The notes below the pieces were generated by a model. It searched no databases, was not told where the DNA came from, and saw only the letters and a list, made by a program, of their open reading frames with translations. Shown in pieces: positions 27,123 through 34,593 of a stretch of DNA of 64,000 nt. Made by a program: the position numbers and the translations under genes. The DNA is from Streptomyces sp. NBC_00078. GTDB lineage: Bacteria > Actinomycetota > Actinomycetes > Streptomycetales > Streptomycetaceae. Location: assembly GCF_026343335.1 (NCBI RefSeq), contig NZ_JAPELX010000001.1:8060001-8124000 (forward strand), written 5' to 3'. The stretch's first letter is position 1; every line of letters starts with the position of its first letter.

Positions 27123-28049
27123 ATGCCCGCGAAGGGTAAGCACCGCCGTCCGAAGCCCCAGCGCTTCACCCGTTCCATCGCCGTCGCCGGTACCGGTGGC
27201 GCCGCACTCGCACTCCCGCTCATGGGTGCGACCGGCGCCCATGCCGCAACAACGCAGTCCGTTTCCCAGTCGGTTTCGCAAAAGGCCGTCCAGTCCCTTC
27301 CGGTCGTGGAGAAGAAGGCGGCCGAGAAGAAGAGCGCCGCGCACCACGCGGGCGTGCGGACCTATTCGGTGCGGGGCGGCGACTACCTTTCGAAGATCGC
27401 CGACGAGCAGCATGTCACCGGCGGCTGGAAGAAGCTCTACTCGGACAACCGCCGGGCCGTAGGCGACGACCCGGCGCTGATCCACCCGGGCCTGAAGCTC
27501 ACGCTCGGCAAGAAGGCCACCACGACCACCAAGTCGTCGTCCCGGCCGTCTTCTTCGTCTTCTTCTTCCGCGCCCAAGGCGTCCTCGTCCTCGAACAAGA
27601 CGACCGCCACGCAGACCTCCCAGTCCACCGGCACCTCCACCGGCTTCACCCTCCCGGTGTCCGGCGCCACCATCGGCACCGGCTACCACGTGGCCGGCAG
27701 CATGTGGTCCAGCGGGTACCACACAGGCGTCGACTTCGTCGTCCCGACGGGCACCCCCGTCAAGGCCGTCGGTGCGGGCACGGTCGTCTCCGCGGGCTGG
27801 GGCGGCGCGTACGGCAACCAGGTCGTCATCAAGCTCGCCGACGGCTACTACGCGCAGTACGGCCACCTCTCCCAGCTCTCCGTCTCGGCCGGCCAGACCG
27901 TGACGGAGGGACAGCAGATCGGCCTCTCCGGCGCTACCGGCAACGTGACCGGCCCGCACCTGCACTTCGAGATCCGCACCACGCCGGACTACGGCTCCGA
28001 CGTGGACCCGGTCGCCTACCTCCGGTCCAAGGGCGTAGCGGTCGGCTGA
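27123..28049 (+). CDS. Secreted LysM/M23 peptidoglycan endopeptidase
   Basis: This 308-residue exported cell-wall hydrolase has a signal peptide ending near GAHA (residue about 41). A LysM domain follows (about 79-127; YSVRGGDYLSKIADEQ). A Ser/Thr-rich linker leads to a C-terminal M23 zinc endopeptidase. The metal and catalytic residues are H200 and D204 in GYHTGVDF and H279/H281 in GPHLHFEIR. It should bind peptidoglycan and cleave peptide cross-bridges. Regulation by c-di-AMP is indicated by the riboswitch in its leader. GGAGAGG precedes the ATG. Confidence 0.95.
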   Translation: MPAKGKHRRPKPQRFTRSIAVAGTGGAALALPLMGATGAHAATTQSVSQSVSQKAVQSLPVVEKKAAEKKSAAHHAGVRTYSVRGGDYLSKIADEQHVTGGWKKLYSDNRRAVGDDPALIHPGLKLTLGKKATTTTKSSSRPSSSSSSSAPKASSSSNKTTATQTSQSTGTSTGFTLPVSGATIGTGYHVAGSMWSSGYHTGVDFVVPTGTPVKAVGAGTVVSAGWGGAYGNQVVIKLADGYYAQYGHLSQLSVSAGQTVTEGQQIGLSGATGNVTGPHLHFEIRTTPDYGSDVDPVAYLRSKGVAVG

Positions 28050-28112
28050 CCCACCGCCGACCACCCCCGCGCGGCTTCGCCAGAGCGTGGGGACGTAGCG
28101 CCCGACACGCCG

Positions 28113-28150
28113 CCGAAGGCCGGACCCCGATCCCCGGGTCCGGCCTTCGG
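28113..28150 (+). terminator. Terminator after the M23 hydrolase gene
   Basis: A 15-bp perfect stem (CCGAAGGCCGGACCC at 28113-28127 with 28136-28150) and an 8-nt loop lie 64 bp past the stop codon. Confidence 0.8.
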
Positions 28151-28219
28151 TGCGTCCGGCTCCGCCTCTCCGCCGGAGCTGCCGCCCTCACCCCCGAGCC
28201 GACTGTCGGCGCCCCGCCC

Positions 28220-28547
28220 TGTGGCCGCCTCATCGCCCGCGACGACTTCCCCCGCGGACTCGCGCAGTGGGTCGTCGAGTTGGAGAACGGCGGTGCCGTC
28301 ACCGCCTTCCGCGAGCTCCTGGACGTGGACGTTCCCGCAGACGCCACGGTCTGGTTCAGGCAGCGGCCACGACCACCTCACGACGTACGACGCCGGCTAC
28401 GGCACCAACACGAACTCCACGACGCGGCTTAGCCGTTTCGCCGGCGAGGCTGGAGTCCGGTGCCGATCCGCAGCCGTACACGAGCGGGCGCTTCGCCTTC
28501 CGGAACACCTGGAGCCACTTCCCGGTCCGCGACTTCAGAGCCTCACG
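28220..28547 (+). pseudogene. Decayed fragment of a DUF6250-like polysaccharide-active protein
   Basis: Three protein-like segments in order lie in three different frames: CGRLIARDDFPRGLAQWVVE onward (from 28220), then GHDHLTTYDAGYGTNTNSTT (from 28365), then PYTSGRFAFRNTWSHFPVRD (about 28471-28535). In intact homologues, recalled as DUF6250 (often linked to polysaccharide lyases), these blocks are collinear in one frame. Here a 5' part, a middle block and a 3' end are missing or shifted, and no start codon or ribosome site fits. The family name is from memory. Confidence 0.6.
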
Positions 28548-28670
28548 GTTCGCCTCTCAACATCCCTGATCGGAGGGTTATTCCGGGCTTGACCAACACT
28601 TAGACGTGGCTTATCTCACCGTCCGTCAACCCTTTATTACGGTCGCGTAGGTCACATTCGAAGGTGAATC

Positions 28671-29498
28671 ATGGTCGATGTGGCAGACGATTCGAAGAAT
28701 GACAGCAGATCAGTGATCGGGTCGTACGTTGCGGTGGGGGACAGCTTCACCGAGGGCGTCGGCGATCCAGGCCCCGACGGTGCGATGGTCGGCTGGGCCG
28801 ACCGATTCGCGGTGCTTCTCGCGGACCGGCGGCCCGAGGGCGACTTCGGCTACACGAACCTCGCCGTACGCGGCAGACTGCTCGACCAGATCGTGGAGGA
28901 CCAGGTTCCGCAAGCCATCGAGCTCGCGCCGGACCTGGTCTCCTTCTGTGCGGGCGGCAATGACATCATCCGGCCCGGGACCGACCCCGACGAGGTCGCC
29001 GAGCGCTTCGAGCGGGCGATCATCCGGCTCACCGAAGCCGTCGGCACCGTCATGGTGACGACCGGCTTCGACACCCGTAACGTTCCCGTGCTCAAGCACC
29101 TGCGCGGCAAGATCGCCACCTACAACGGTCATGTACGGGCTGTCGCCGACCGGTACGGCTGCCCCGTGCTCGACCTGTGGTCCCTGAAGACCGTCCAGGA
29201 CCGCCGGGCCTGGGACGACGACCGGCTCCACCTCTCGCCCGAGGGGCACACGCGCGTGGCGCTGCGCGCCGGGCAGGTTCTCGGCCTGGAGGTCCCGGCC
29301 GATCCGGACCAGCCCTGGCCGCTGCTCCCGCCGCGCGGCACCCTCGACGTCCGGCGGGACGACGTGCACTGGGCGCGCGAGTACCTGGTGCCGTGGATCG
29401 GCCGTCGGCTGCGCGGTGAGTCGTCCGGGGACCACGTCACGGCGAAGGGCGCGCTGTCGCCGGACGACATCAAGATGCGGATCGCCTCGGTCGCCTGA
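28671..29498 (+). CDS. SGNH/GDSL hydrolase
   Basis: This 275-residue esterase/lipase-type SGNH hydrolase has no signal peptide and is probably cytoplasmic. Block I is VAVGDSFTEGVGD with the catalytic Ser, block III is CAGGNDIIRPG, and block V is DDRLHLSPEGHTR with the Asp-His pair. GAAGGTGAA precedes the ATG. Upstream lie an AT-richer stretch and the decayed gene. The substrate is unknown; these proteins often act on acetylated or acylated sugars. Confidence 0.9.
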   Translation: MVDVADDSKNDSRSVIGSYVAVGDSFTEGVGDPGPDGAMVGWADRFAVLLADRRPEGDFGYTNLAVRGRLLDQIVEDQVPQAIELAPDLVSFCAGGNDIIRPGTDPDEVAERFERAIIRLTEAVGTVMVTTGFDTRNVPVLKHLRGKIATYNGHVRAVADRYGCPVLDLWSLKTVQDRRAWDDDRLHLSPEGHTRVALRAGQVLGLEVPADPDQPWPLLPPRGTLDVRRDDVHWAREYLVPWIGRRLRGESSGDHVTAKGALSPDDIKMRIASVA

Positions 29499-29591
29499 GC
29501 GCGGCGGACGGTGGTGTGCGGGTTGTCCGGTCGTTCGGGTCGCTCCATCGTGCGGTTGCCCGAAGGCGCGAGAGTGATTCGTCTGTCGGCA

Positions 29592-29622
29592 GTGAGCCCC
29601 GCCCGGTTCGGGGGGCTCACTG
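29592..29622. terminator. Bidirectional terminator between GDSL and TetR genes
   Basis: A 10-bp stem (AGTGAGCCCC at 29592-29601 with 29613-29622) lies between the converging genes and overlaps the last codons of the TetR gene, so it can serve both strands. Confidence 0.65.
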
Positions 29623-30237
29623 CTCGGAGGTGGTCAACGCCGCCCGCTCCAGGTCCAGTTCCCGCGCCAGCGCCTCCTCCACCCACTCCTGTGCTCGCGC
29701 GCGCGACACCGCACCGGCGTACGACGTCATCTGAACGGCGAGCCCGTCCAGCAGGGCCGTCAGACGCAGAGCCGTACCTTGCGGGTCCGGGCAGCGGAAC
29801 TCGCCCGCGGCCACGCCTTCCGCTATCACCTCGGCGATCGCAGCCTTCCACTCCCTGTCGAGGTCCCGCGTGACCTCCTGCAGCGCGGGCTCGCGCAGCG
29901 CAGCCGCCCAGCCCTCGATCCACAGGCGCCAGCCCTTGGCCTGGCCCGTCGGCGCGTACCAGCGAACCGCCGACCGCAGCCGCCGCAGCGCCGTGGTCCG
30001 GCGGCCGAGAAGCTTACGCAGATGCCCGAGGTCGTCCTCGGCCGCGAACGTGAACGCCGCGGCGACCAGCTTCTCCTTCGTCGAGAAGTGGTACAGCACC
30101 AGCGCGTTGCTCACGCCGAGCGCCGAGGCCACGTCGGCGATCCTGACCGCCGCCACGCCCCGCGCCTCGATCTGCCCGATGGCGGCCCGCAGTAGCTCCT
30201 CGCGCCGCTCGGCCACGCTCAACCGCACTCTCGCCAC
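29617..30237 (-). CDS. TetR/AcrR-family regulator
   Basis: This 206-residue repressor has an N-terminal helix-turn-helix (RIADVASALGVSNALVLYHFSTKEKL, residues about 37-62) and an all-helical ligand-binding C-terminus of the BetI-like type. The start ATG 30237 is followed upstream by a 102-bp spacer and then the 12-copy heptamer repeat, so the repeat lies in its promoter region. The dehydrogenase operon upstream on the same strand has a dyad operator at 32413-32432 that this regulator might bind; that link is inferred from proximity only. Confidence 0.9.
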   Translation of the reverse strand: MARVRLSVAERREELLRAAIGQIEARGVAAVRIADVASALGVSNALVLYHFSTKEKLVAAAFTFAAEDDLGHLRKLLGRRTTALRRLRSAVRWYAPTGQAKGWRLWIEGWAAALREPALQEVTRDLDREWKAAIAEVIAEGVAAGEFRCPDPQGTALRLTALLDGLAVQMTSYAGAVSRARAQEWVEEALARELDLERAALTTSEQ

Positions 30238-30339
30238 GCGGTCACCCTATTCCGTCGCCGCTCACGGTGCCGCGCGAGGCCATTACTTGGCGAGTTCGGC
30301 CGGGTACGGATCAGGCCACGCGATCGCCGCGTCATACTC

Positions 30340-30425
<86 letters not shown>

Positions 30426-30615
30426 GCTCAGGGCGGTGCGCCGTTCGTCGGCCATGAAGCCGTGGGTTGGTTCGGGCCGGCGGGCAGCGGGCGCACTCAC
30501 TGCCGGAGTCCTTCACCGGCCAGCGGCCTTTCCTCCCGGTGGAAGGCCTTCCACAGCCGGGGTCTGACAGGGCGGGGGCCGAAGAGGGCCGGGGACCGCG
30601 GTTGGCGGGCCGCCG

Positions 30616-31794
30616 TCATCGGTACCAGCCGAACCGTTCCGCGATCACCGGCAGTCGGTCCGCGACGATGGCGTGCGCTGCCGCGCGCGGGGTCGTTCCG
30701 TCGGCCTCCGCGCGGGCCAGCATCTGCTCGATCAGGGCGCGCATCGAGCGGCGGGTGTGAGCGAACGCCTCCTCCGCGTCCGGGCCGATGTCGCCGAACA
30801 GGGTCCACCACCACCAGGCGTTCGTACCGGAGTTGACGACCACGTCGGGCAGCACGGTCACCCCGCGCGCGGCCAGCAGCTCCTCCGCCTCGGGCAGGAC
30901 GGGCATGTTGGCCGCCTCGACGATCCAACGGGCTCTGATCTGCTCCTGGTTGGCGACATCGATCGCGTACGACACCGCCGCCGGCACGAGCACCTCCACC
31001 TCGGCCGACAGCCAGGCGTCGCCGGGCAGTTCGCGGTCGTCGGGGCGCAGGACCGTGCGGTCCACGGTGCCGTACGCGTCCCGCGCGGTGAGCAGCGCCT
31101 CGATGTCGAGGCCCGCCGGGTTGGCGATCGTGCCCTTGATGTCGGCGACGGCCACGACGGTGAGCCCCGCGCGCGCGAGGAAGCGTGCCGTGGCCCCGCC
31201 CATCGTGCCCAGGCCCTGCACGGCGACCCGCGTCCGCGTATACGGCACGCCCGCCCGGTCCAGGGCCGCCAGCGCCGACTCGGCGACCCCGCAGCCGCCG
31301 GCCAACTCGTCCAGGCCGATGCCGTCCACCTCGACCGCGAACGCGTCCGCGAGCCGCCGCCGCGCCTTCGCCTCGTCGTCCAACAGCGGATACATGGCCT
31401 GGATGGACGACACCAGACCCGCCTCCACGGCCGCCCGGTCCACCAGGTCCTGGGTGAGGCCGAGGTCCTCTCCGGTGGTCCAGAAGCTCTCGATGTACGG
31501 CTTCATGGCGCGCAGGTAGCGCACCAGCAGCGCGTACGCCCCCGGGTCCTGGGGATCACAGTCGATGCCACCCTTGGCGCCTCCGAGGGGGACGTAGCGG
31601 CCCTCCGGGTTGTAATGCAGCGCCTCCTTCATGGTCATGCCGCGGGCGAGCCCGGTGACCTCGTCCAGGGTGCAGCCCTCGCGCATGCGCAGCCCGCCGC
31701 TGGAGACGCCGCGCACCAGCCGGTCGACGACCAGGAATCCCTGGCGGCCGGTGAGGTGATCGGTCCAGGTGAGCGACATCAGGGGGGCGGTCAT
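30616..31794 (-). CDS. Glu/Leu/Phe/Val dehydrogenase family protein
   Basis: This 392-residue amino-acid dehydrogenase catalyses NAD(P)-dependent oxidative deamination of an amino acid, the reverse being reductive amination. The catalytic Lys region is PLGGAKGGIDCDP, and the NAD-binding motif VAVQGLGTMGGATARFL is near residue 195. VEAANMPVLPEAEELL and VLPDVVVNSGTNAWWWW are typical. Its ATG overlaps the stop of the upstream ThDP-enzyme remnant (ATGA), so the two were once one operon. Specificity between Leu, Glu and Phe is not decided. Confidence 0.9.
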   Translation of the reverse strand: MTAPLMSLTWTDHLTGRQGFLVVDRLVRGVSSGGLRMREGCTLDEVTGLARGMTMKEALHYNPEGRYVPLGGAKGGIDCDPQDPGAYALLVRYLRAMKPYIESFWTTGEDLGLTQDLVDRAAVEAGLVSSIQAMYPLLDDEAKARRRLADAFAVEVDGIGLDELAGGCGVAESALAALDRAGVPYTRTRVAVQGLGTMGGATARFLARAGLTVVAVADIKGTIANPAGLDIEALLTARDAYGTVDRTVLRPDDRELPGDAWLSAEVEVLVPAAVSYAIDVANQEQIRARWIVEAANMPVLPEAEELLAARGVTVLPDVVVNSGTNAWWWWTLFGDIGPDAEEAFAHTRRSMRALIEQMLARAEADGTTPRAAAHAIVADRLPVIAERFGWYR

Positions 31795-32360
31795 GCGATC
31801 TCCTCGCGGATGGTGACCAGGGTGGGTCCGGGGGTGTCGAGGGCCTCGGTGAGTGCGCGGCGGAATTCCTCGGCGCCGCACGCGCGCGTGCGGCCGCCGT
31901 AGGCGCGGGCCAGGGCCGTCAGGTCGACCGGCGGGAGGTCCATCGCGGTGGGGGTGTCCACGACTGCTCTCATCTCATCTCGTCGCGGATCTCGCCGTAC
32001 TCGCCGTACTCGCCGTACTCGCCGTACTCGCCGTACTCGCCGTACTCGCCGTACTCGCCGTACTCGCCGTTGTCGAACACCACTATGGGCAAGGAGAGTC
32101 GGAGCTGTATCGCGGTGGCCGGTTCCTGCGCCGTGAACCGCAGCCCGCCGTCGCCGCTGAGCGCCCGCAGTTGTCGGCCGGGGCGCGCGACCTTGGCGCC
32201 GATCGCGGCGGGAAGTGTGTAGCCCGGGGGTGCCGAAGCCGGTCACTCGGAGGCCGGGACCGCGTGGGCGGACCTCCTCGCGTGCGAACACGCACGTCAG
32301 CTCCATGATGCCGTGCTGCTCGTCGCTCGTGGCGTCAGATCGGTGAGAAGGGCGGACATG
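31791..32360 (-). pseudogene. Degenerate thiamine-diphosphate enzyme with GEY expansion
   Basis: This is a remnant of an acetolactate-synthase/benzoylformate-decarboxylase-like ThDP enzyme. A start (MSALLTDL, from 32360) is joined out of frame to a C-terminal part (DEQHGIMELTCVFAREEV). Most of the enzyme is deleted. A +1 insertion in a C/G run near 32230 shifts frame; the true frame then reads YTLPAAIGAKV, LSGDGGLRFTAQEPATAI, LPIVVFDNGEYGEY. A 9-bp unit expands the GEY tripeptide. A 5-bp duplication (gagat) near 31976 then returns the reading to MRAVVDTPTAMDL up to EEIA. ThDP-binding GDG and NGEY motifs are visible only across frames. It overlaps the dehydrogenase start. Confidence 0.8.
31991..32071. 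repeat. Nine tandem 9-bp units (CTCGCCGTA)
   Basis: Eight perfect CTCGCCGTA copies (31991-32062) and one with a final T (32063-32071). On the minus strand in the ancestral frame each unit encodes Gly-Glu-Tyr and expands the conserved NGEYGEIR cofactor loop of the ThDP enzyme. Confidence 0.95.
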
Positions 32361-32412
32361 GTGCCTCCATCAGGCCGCGGGGGTTGCTCACCGACTGACG
32401 ATTACTGAATCG

Positions 32413-32432
32413 TACTGAATGGCAATTCAGTA
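32413..32432. promoter_or_regulatory. Dyad operator TACTGAAT-N4-ATTCAGTA
   Basis: A perfect 8-bp inverted repeat with 4-bp spacer lies about 50 bp upstream of the remnant ThDP gene start. A third half-site (TTACTGAAT at 32402-32410) sits beside it. This is a plausible repressor site in the promoter of the former ThDP/dehydrogenase operon. The nearby TetR is one candidate binder. The remaining 32433-32741 region has no confident gene; a small hairpin (CCTCTAC at 32606-32612 with GTAGAGG at 32616-32622) is present. Confidence 0.5.
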
Positions 32433-32741
32433 TCGGAAGCGGGGGCACACCCTGTCAACGTGCTGAACGGATCATCAGCAGCCTTCGGTGCGCATCGAGA
32501 AGGGAATGGACACCGACGGTCCGCGGTTCACCAAGCGGTGGGCCCGGTTCCTGCGGGAGGTGGGCACGGCGGTGTGCGGGGTGAGCCGGGAGAGCGGCAA
32601 GAGGACCTCTACTTCGTAGAGGCCTTGGTTGCCGCATCTTTGGGCTTTCCTTGGAAAGTGGCCGCCGAGCCCGGACGGCACAGGTGTTGTCGGAGGCGCC
32701 GACCATAATGGAATGCCTCACCCACTCCACCTGGAGGTACC

Positions 32742-34019
32742 GTGTCCGGTTTCCGTTCCCTGAGCTCCGGGCTCCGCGCGCTGCAGCCCGCGGCCTTCGG
32801 CGCGGACCCGAGCGGTGAGCGCCTTGCGCGCATCCGCAGATCGCCCCACTTCAAGGACGGGGTCTTCCAGAATCCCGGAGGCACCGCCCGGACGCGGCCC
32901 TCCGGTTCGACGGTCGACTTGGCGAAGGTCTTCTTCGACAAGGACGAGCGGCCCCGGCGCGCCCCCAGGGGCACCGTGCCGGTGCACCCCACCACGCTCG
33001 CCGACATCACGAAGCCGCCGGCCACCGGACTGCGGCTGACCTGGATGGGGCACTCCAGTGTGCTCGCCGAGATCGACGGTCAGCGGGTGCTCTTCGATCC
33101 CGTGTGGGGCGAGCGCTGCTCCCCGTTCTCCTTCGTCGGGCCCAAGCGGCTGCACCCGGTGCCGCTGCCGCTCGCCGCGCTCGGTCCGGTCGACGTGGTC
33201 GTCATCTCGCACGACCATTACGACCACCTGGACCTGCCCACCATCAAGGCTCTGGCCGGCATGGACACGCTGTTCGCCGTGCCCCTCGGCGTCGGCGCCC
33301 ACCTCGAGTACTGGGGTGTCTCGGCCGACCGCGTGCGCGAGCTGGACTGGCACGAGGCGACCAAGGTCGGCGGCCTCACCCTGACGGCCACCCCGGCCCG
33401 CCACTTCTGCGGCCGCGGCCTGCGCAACACCCAGCACACCCTGTGGGCCTCCTGGTCCGTCGCCGGCGCCGAGCACCGGATCTTCCACAGCGGTGACACC
33501 GGCTACTTCGACGGCTTCAAGGACATCGGTGCCGAGCACGGGCCGTTCGACGCCACGATGATCCAGATCGGTGCGTACTCCGACTTCTGGCCCGACATCC
33601 ACATGACGCCGGAAGAGGGCCTGCGCGCCCACCTCGACCTCCAGGGCGGTGAGCCGCACGGCGTGATGATGCCGATCCACTGGGCCACCTTCAACCTGGC
33701 GACGCACCCCTGGGCCGAGCCCGGCGAGGGCACGGTCGCGGCCGCACACGCCACCGGCTCCCGCGCTGCTCTGCCCCGCCCCGGCGAGCCCTTCGAGCCC
33801 ACCGCGGAGACCGTCCCGTCCGAGCCGTGGTGGCGCGCCGTGGCACAGGCCCCGGCCGGCGGCTGGCCGGCCGCCAGCGGCCTGACGGAGGCGGCGACAA
33901 AGACGGCCGTCGCCTCCGCCGAGCGCGCTCAGACAGCCGCGGACGGCAGCGGGCAGGGGAAGGGGCAGGGGAAGTCGGCAGAGGGTACGGGCGAGCCCGA
34001 GACCGTGTCGGCGGGCTGA
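32742..34019 (+). CDS. Metallo-beta-lactamase-fold hydrolase (NAPE-PLD/RomA-like)
   Basis: This 425-residue protein has a metallo-beta-lactamase fold of the UlaG/NAPE-PLD-like type. The metal motif HxHxDH is SHDHYDHL, with further ligands at PARHFCGRG, HSGDTGYF and the late PIHWATF. GTG 32742 has GGAGG 5 bp upstream. The last 80 residues are low-complexity and Gln/Gly-rich (GQGKGQGKS) and probably dispensable. It may act on N-acyl phospholipids or related esters; the substrate is not determined. Confidence 0.88.
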   Translation: MSGFRSLSSGLRALQPAAFGADPSGERLARIRRSPHFKDGVFQNPGGTARTRPSGSTVDLAKVFFDKDERPRRAPRGTVPVHPTTLADITKPPATGLRLTWMGHSSVLAEIDGQRVLFDPVWGERCSPFSFVGPKRLHPVPLPLAALGPVDVVVISHDHYDHLDLPTIKALAGMDTLFAVPLGVGAHLEYWGVSADRVRELDWHEATKVGGLTLTATPARHFCGRGLRNTQHTLWASWSVAGAEHRIFHSGDTGYFDGFKDIGAEHGPFDATMIQIGAYSDFWPDIHMTPEEGLRAHLDLQGGEPHGVMMPIHWATFNLATHPWAEPGEGTVAAAHATGSRAALPRPGEPFEPTAETVPSEPWWRAVAQAPAGGWPAASGLTEAATKTAVASAERAQTAADGSGQGKGQGKSAEGTGEPETVSAG

Positions 34020-34157
34020 CCTCGTCAGGGCGGGCACCGCTCAGACCGGCGCCCGGGCGGGTGGTGAGTCGCTCCGATGCGCCGGGGGAGCGGTCTGCGT
34101 TCCCGCCCTGGCGCGCTGCACGGCGACGCGCCGTCTCGGGGTAGTGAGAGCTGCGTG

Positions 34158-34544
34158 TCAGTTCGGTGCGGGTCCGTCGACGTTGAACGTGGACTGTCCG
34201 GTCCCGGCCCTGGTGACGATGATGTCGGCGGGCTCCGCGGAGGGGTTGCTCTCCCGGTGCACGGCGCCCTTCGGCACGTGGAGGAAGTCCCCGGGACCGG
34301 CGTCGACCGTGCGCGAGCCGTCCGGGCCGAACTCCATCCTGAGGGCCCCGGTGACGACGTAGATCACCGACTCGTGGTCGCCGTGATGGTGCCAGCCGGA
34401 GACCGCCCCGGGTTCCGTGCGGACGAATCCCGACCACATTCCCTCGGTGGCGAACGCCTCCTGCCGGTCCATCCCCTCAGTGCCCGGTCCGGGCCTTCGG
34501 TCACCGGGACGGGCCACGCGAACCTCATCGCGTCCATGATCCAT
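34158..34544 (-). CDS. Single-domain cupin protein
   Basis: This 128-residue beta-barrel cupin has the metal-binding motif GWHHHGDHESVIYVVTGALR (first cupin box) and GDFLHVPKGAVHRESN (second box). It is probably a small metal-dependent enzyme or binding protein; no reaction can be assigned. AAGGAGCGGTC precedes the ATG. It is convergent with the metallo-hydrolase (138-bp gap). The IS4 element lies 60 bp upstream of its start and may have displaced its promoter. Confidence 0.85.
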   Translation of the reverse strand: MDHGRDEVRVARPGDRRPGPGTEGMDRQEAFATEGMWSGFVRTEPGAVSGWHHHGDHESVIYVVTGALRMEFGPDGSRTVDAGPGDFLHVPKGAVHRESNPSAEPADIIVTRAGTGQSTFNVDGPAPN

Positions 34545-34593
34545 GACCGCTCCTTCCGCGAGGGCCGTCGAGCGGCGGCCACGCCTTGTCGCC

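Noticed and set aside
31853..32308. Plus-strand frame reading AVLAVLAVL through the 9-bp repeat
   Set aside because: The apparent transmembrane repeat is only another frame of the GEY microsatellite; no ribosome site or flanking homology.
32505..32620. Possible short gene fragment (RWARFLREVGTAVCG)
   Set aside because: About 40 codons without a recognisable family or clear start; too little to call even a remnant.
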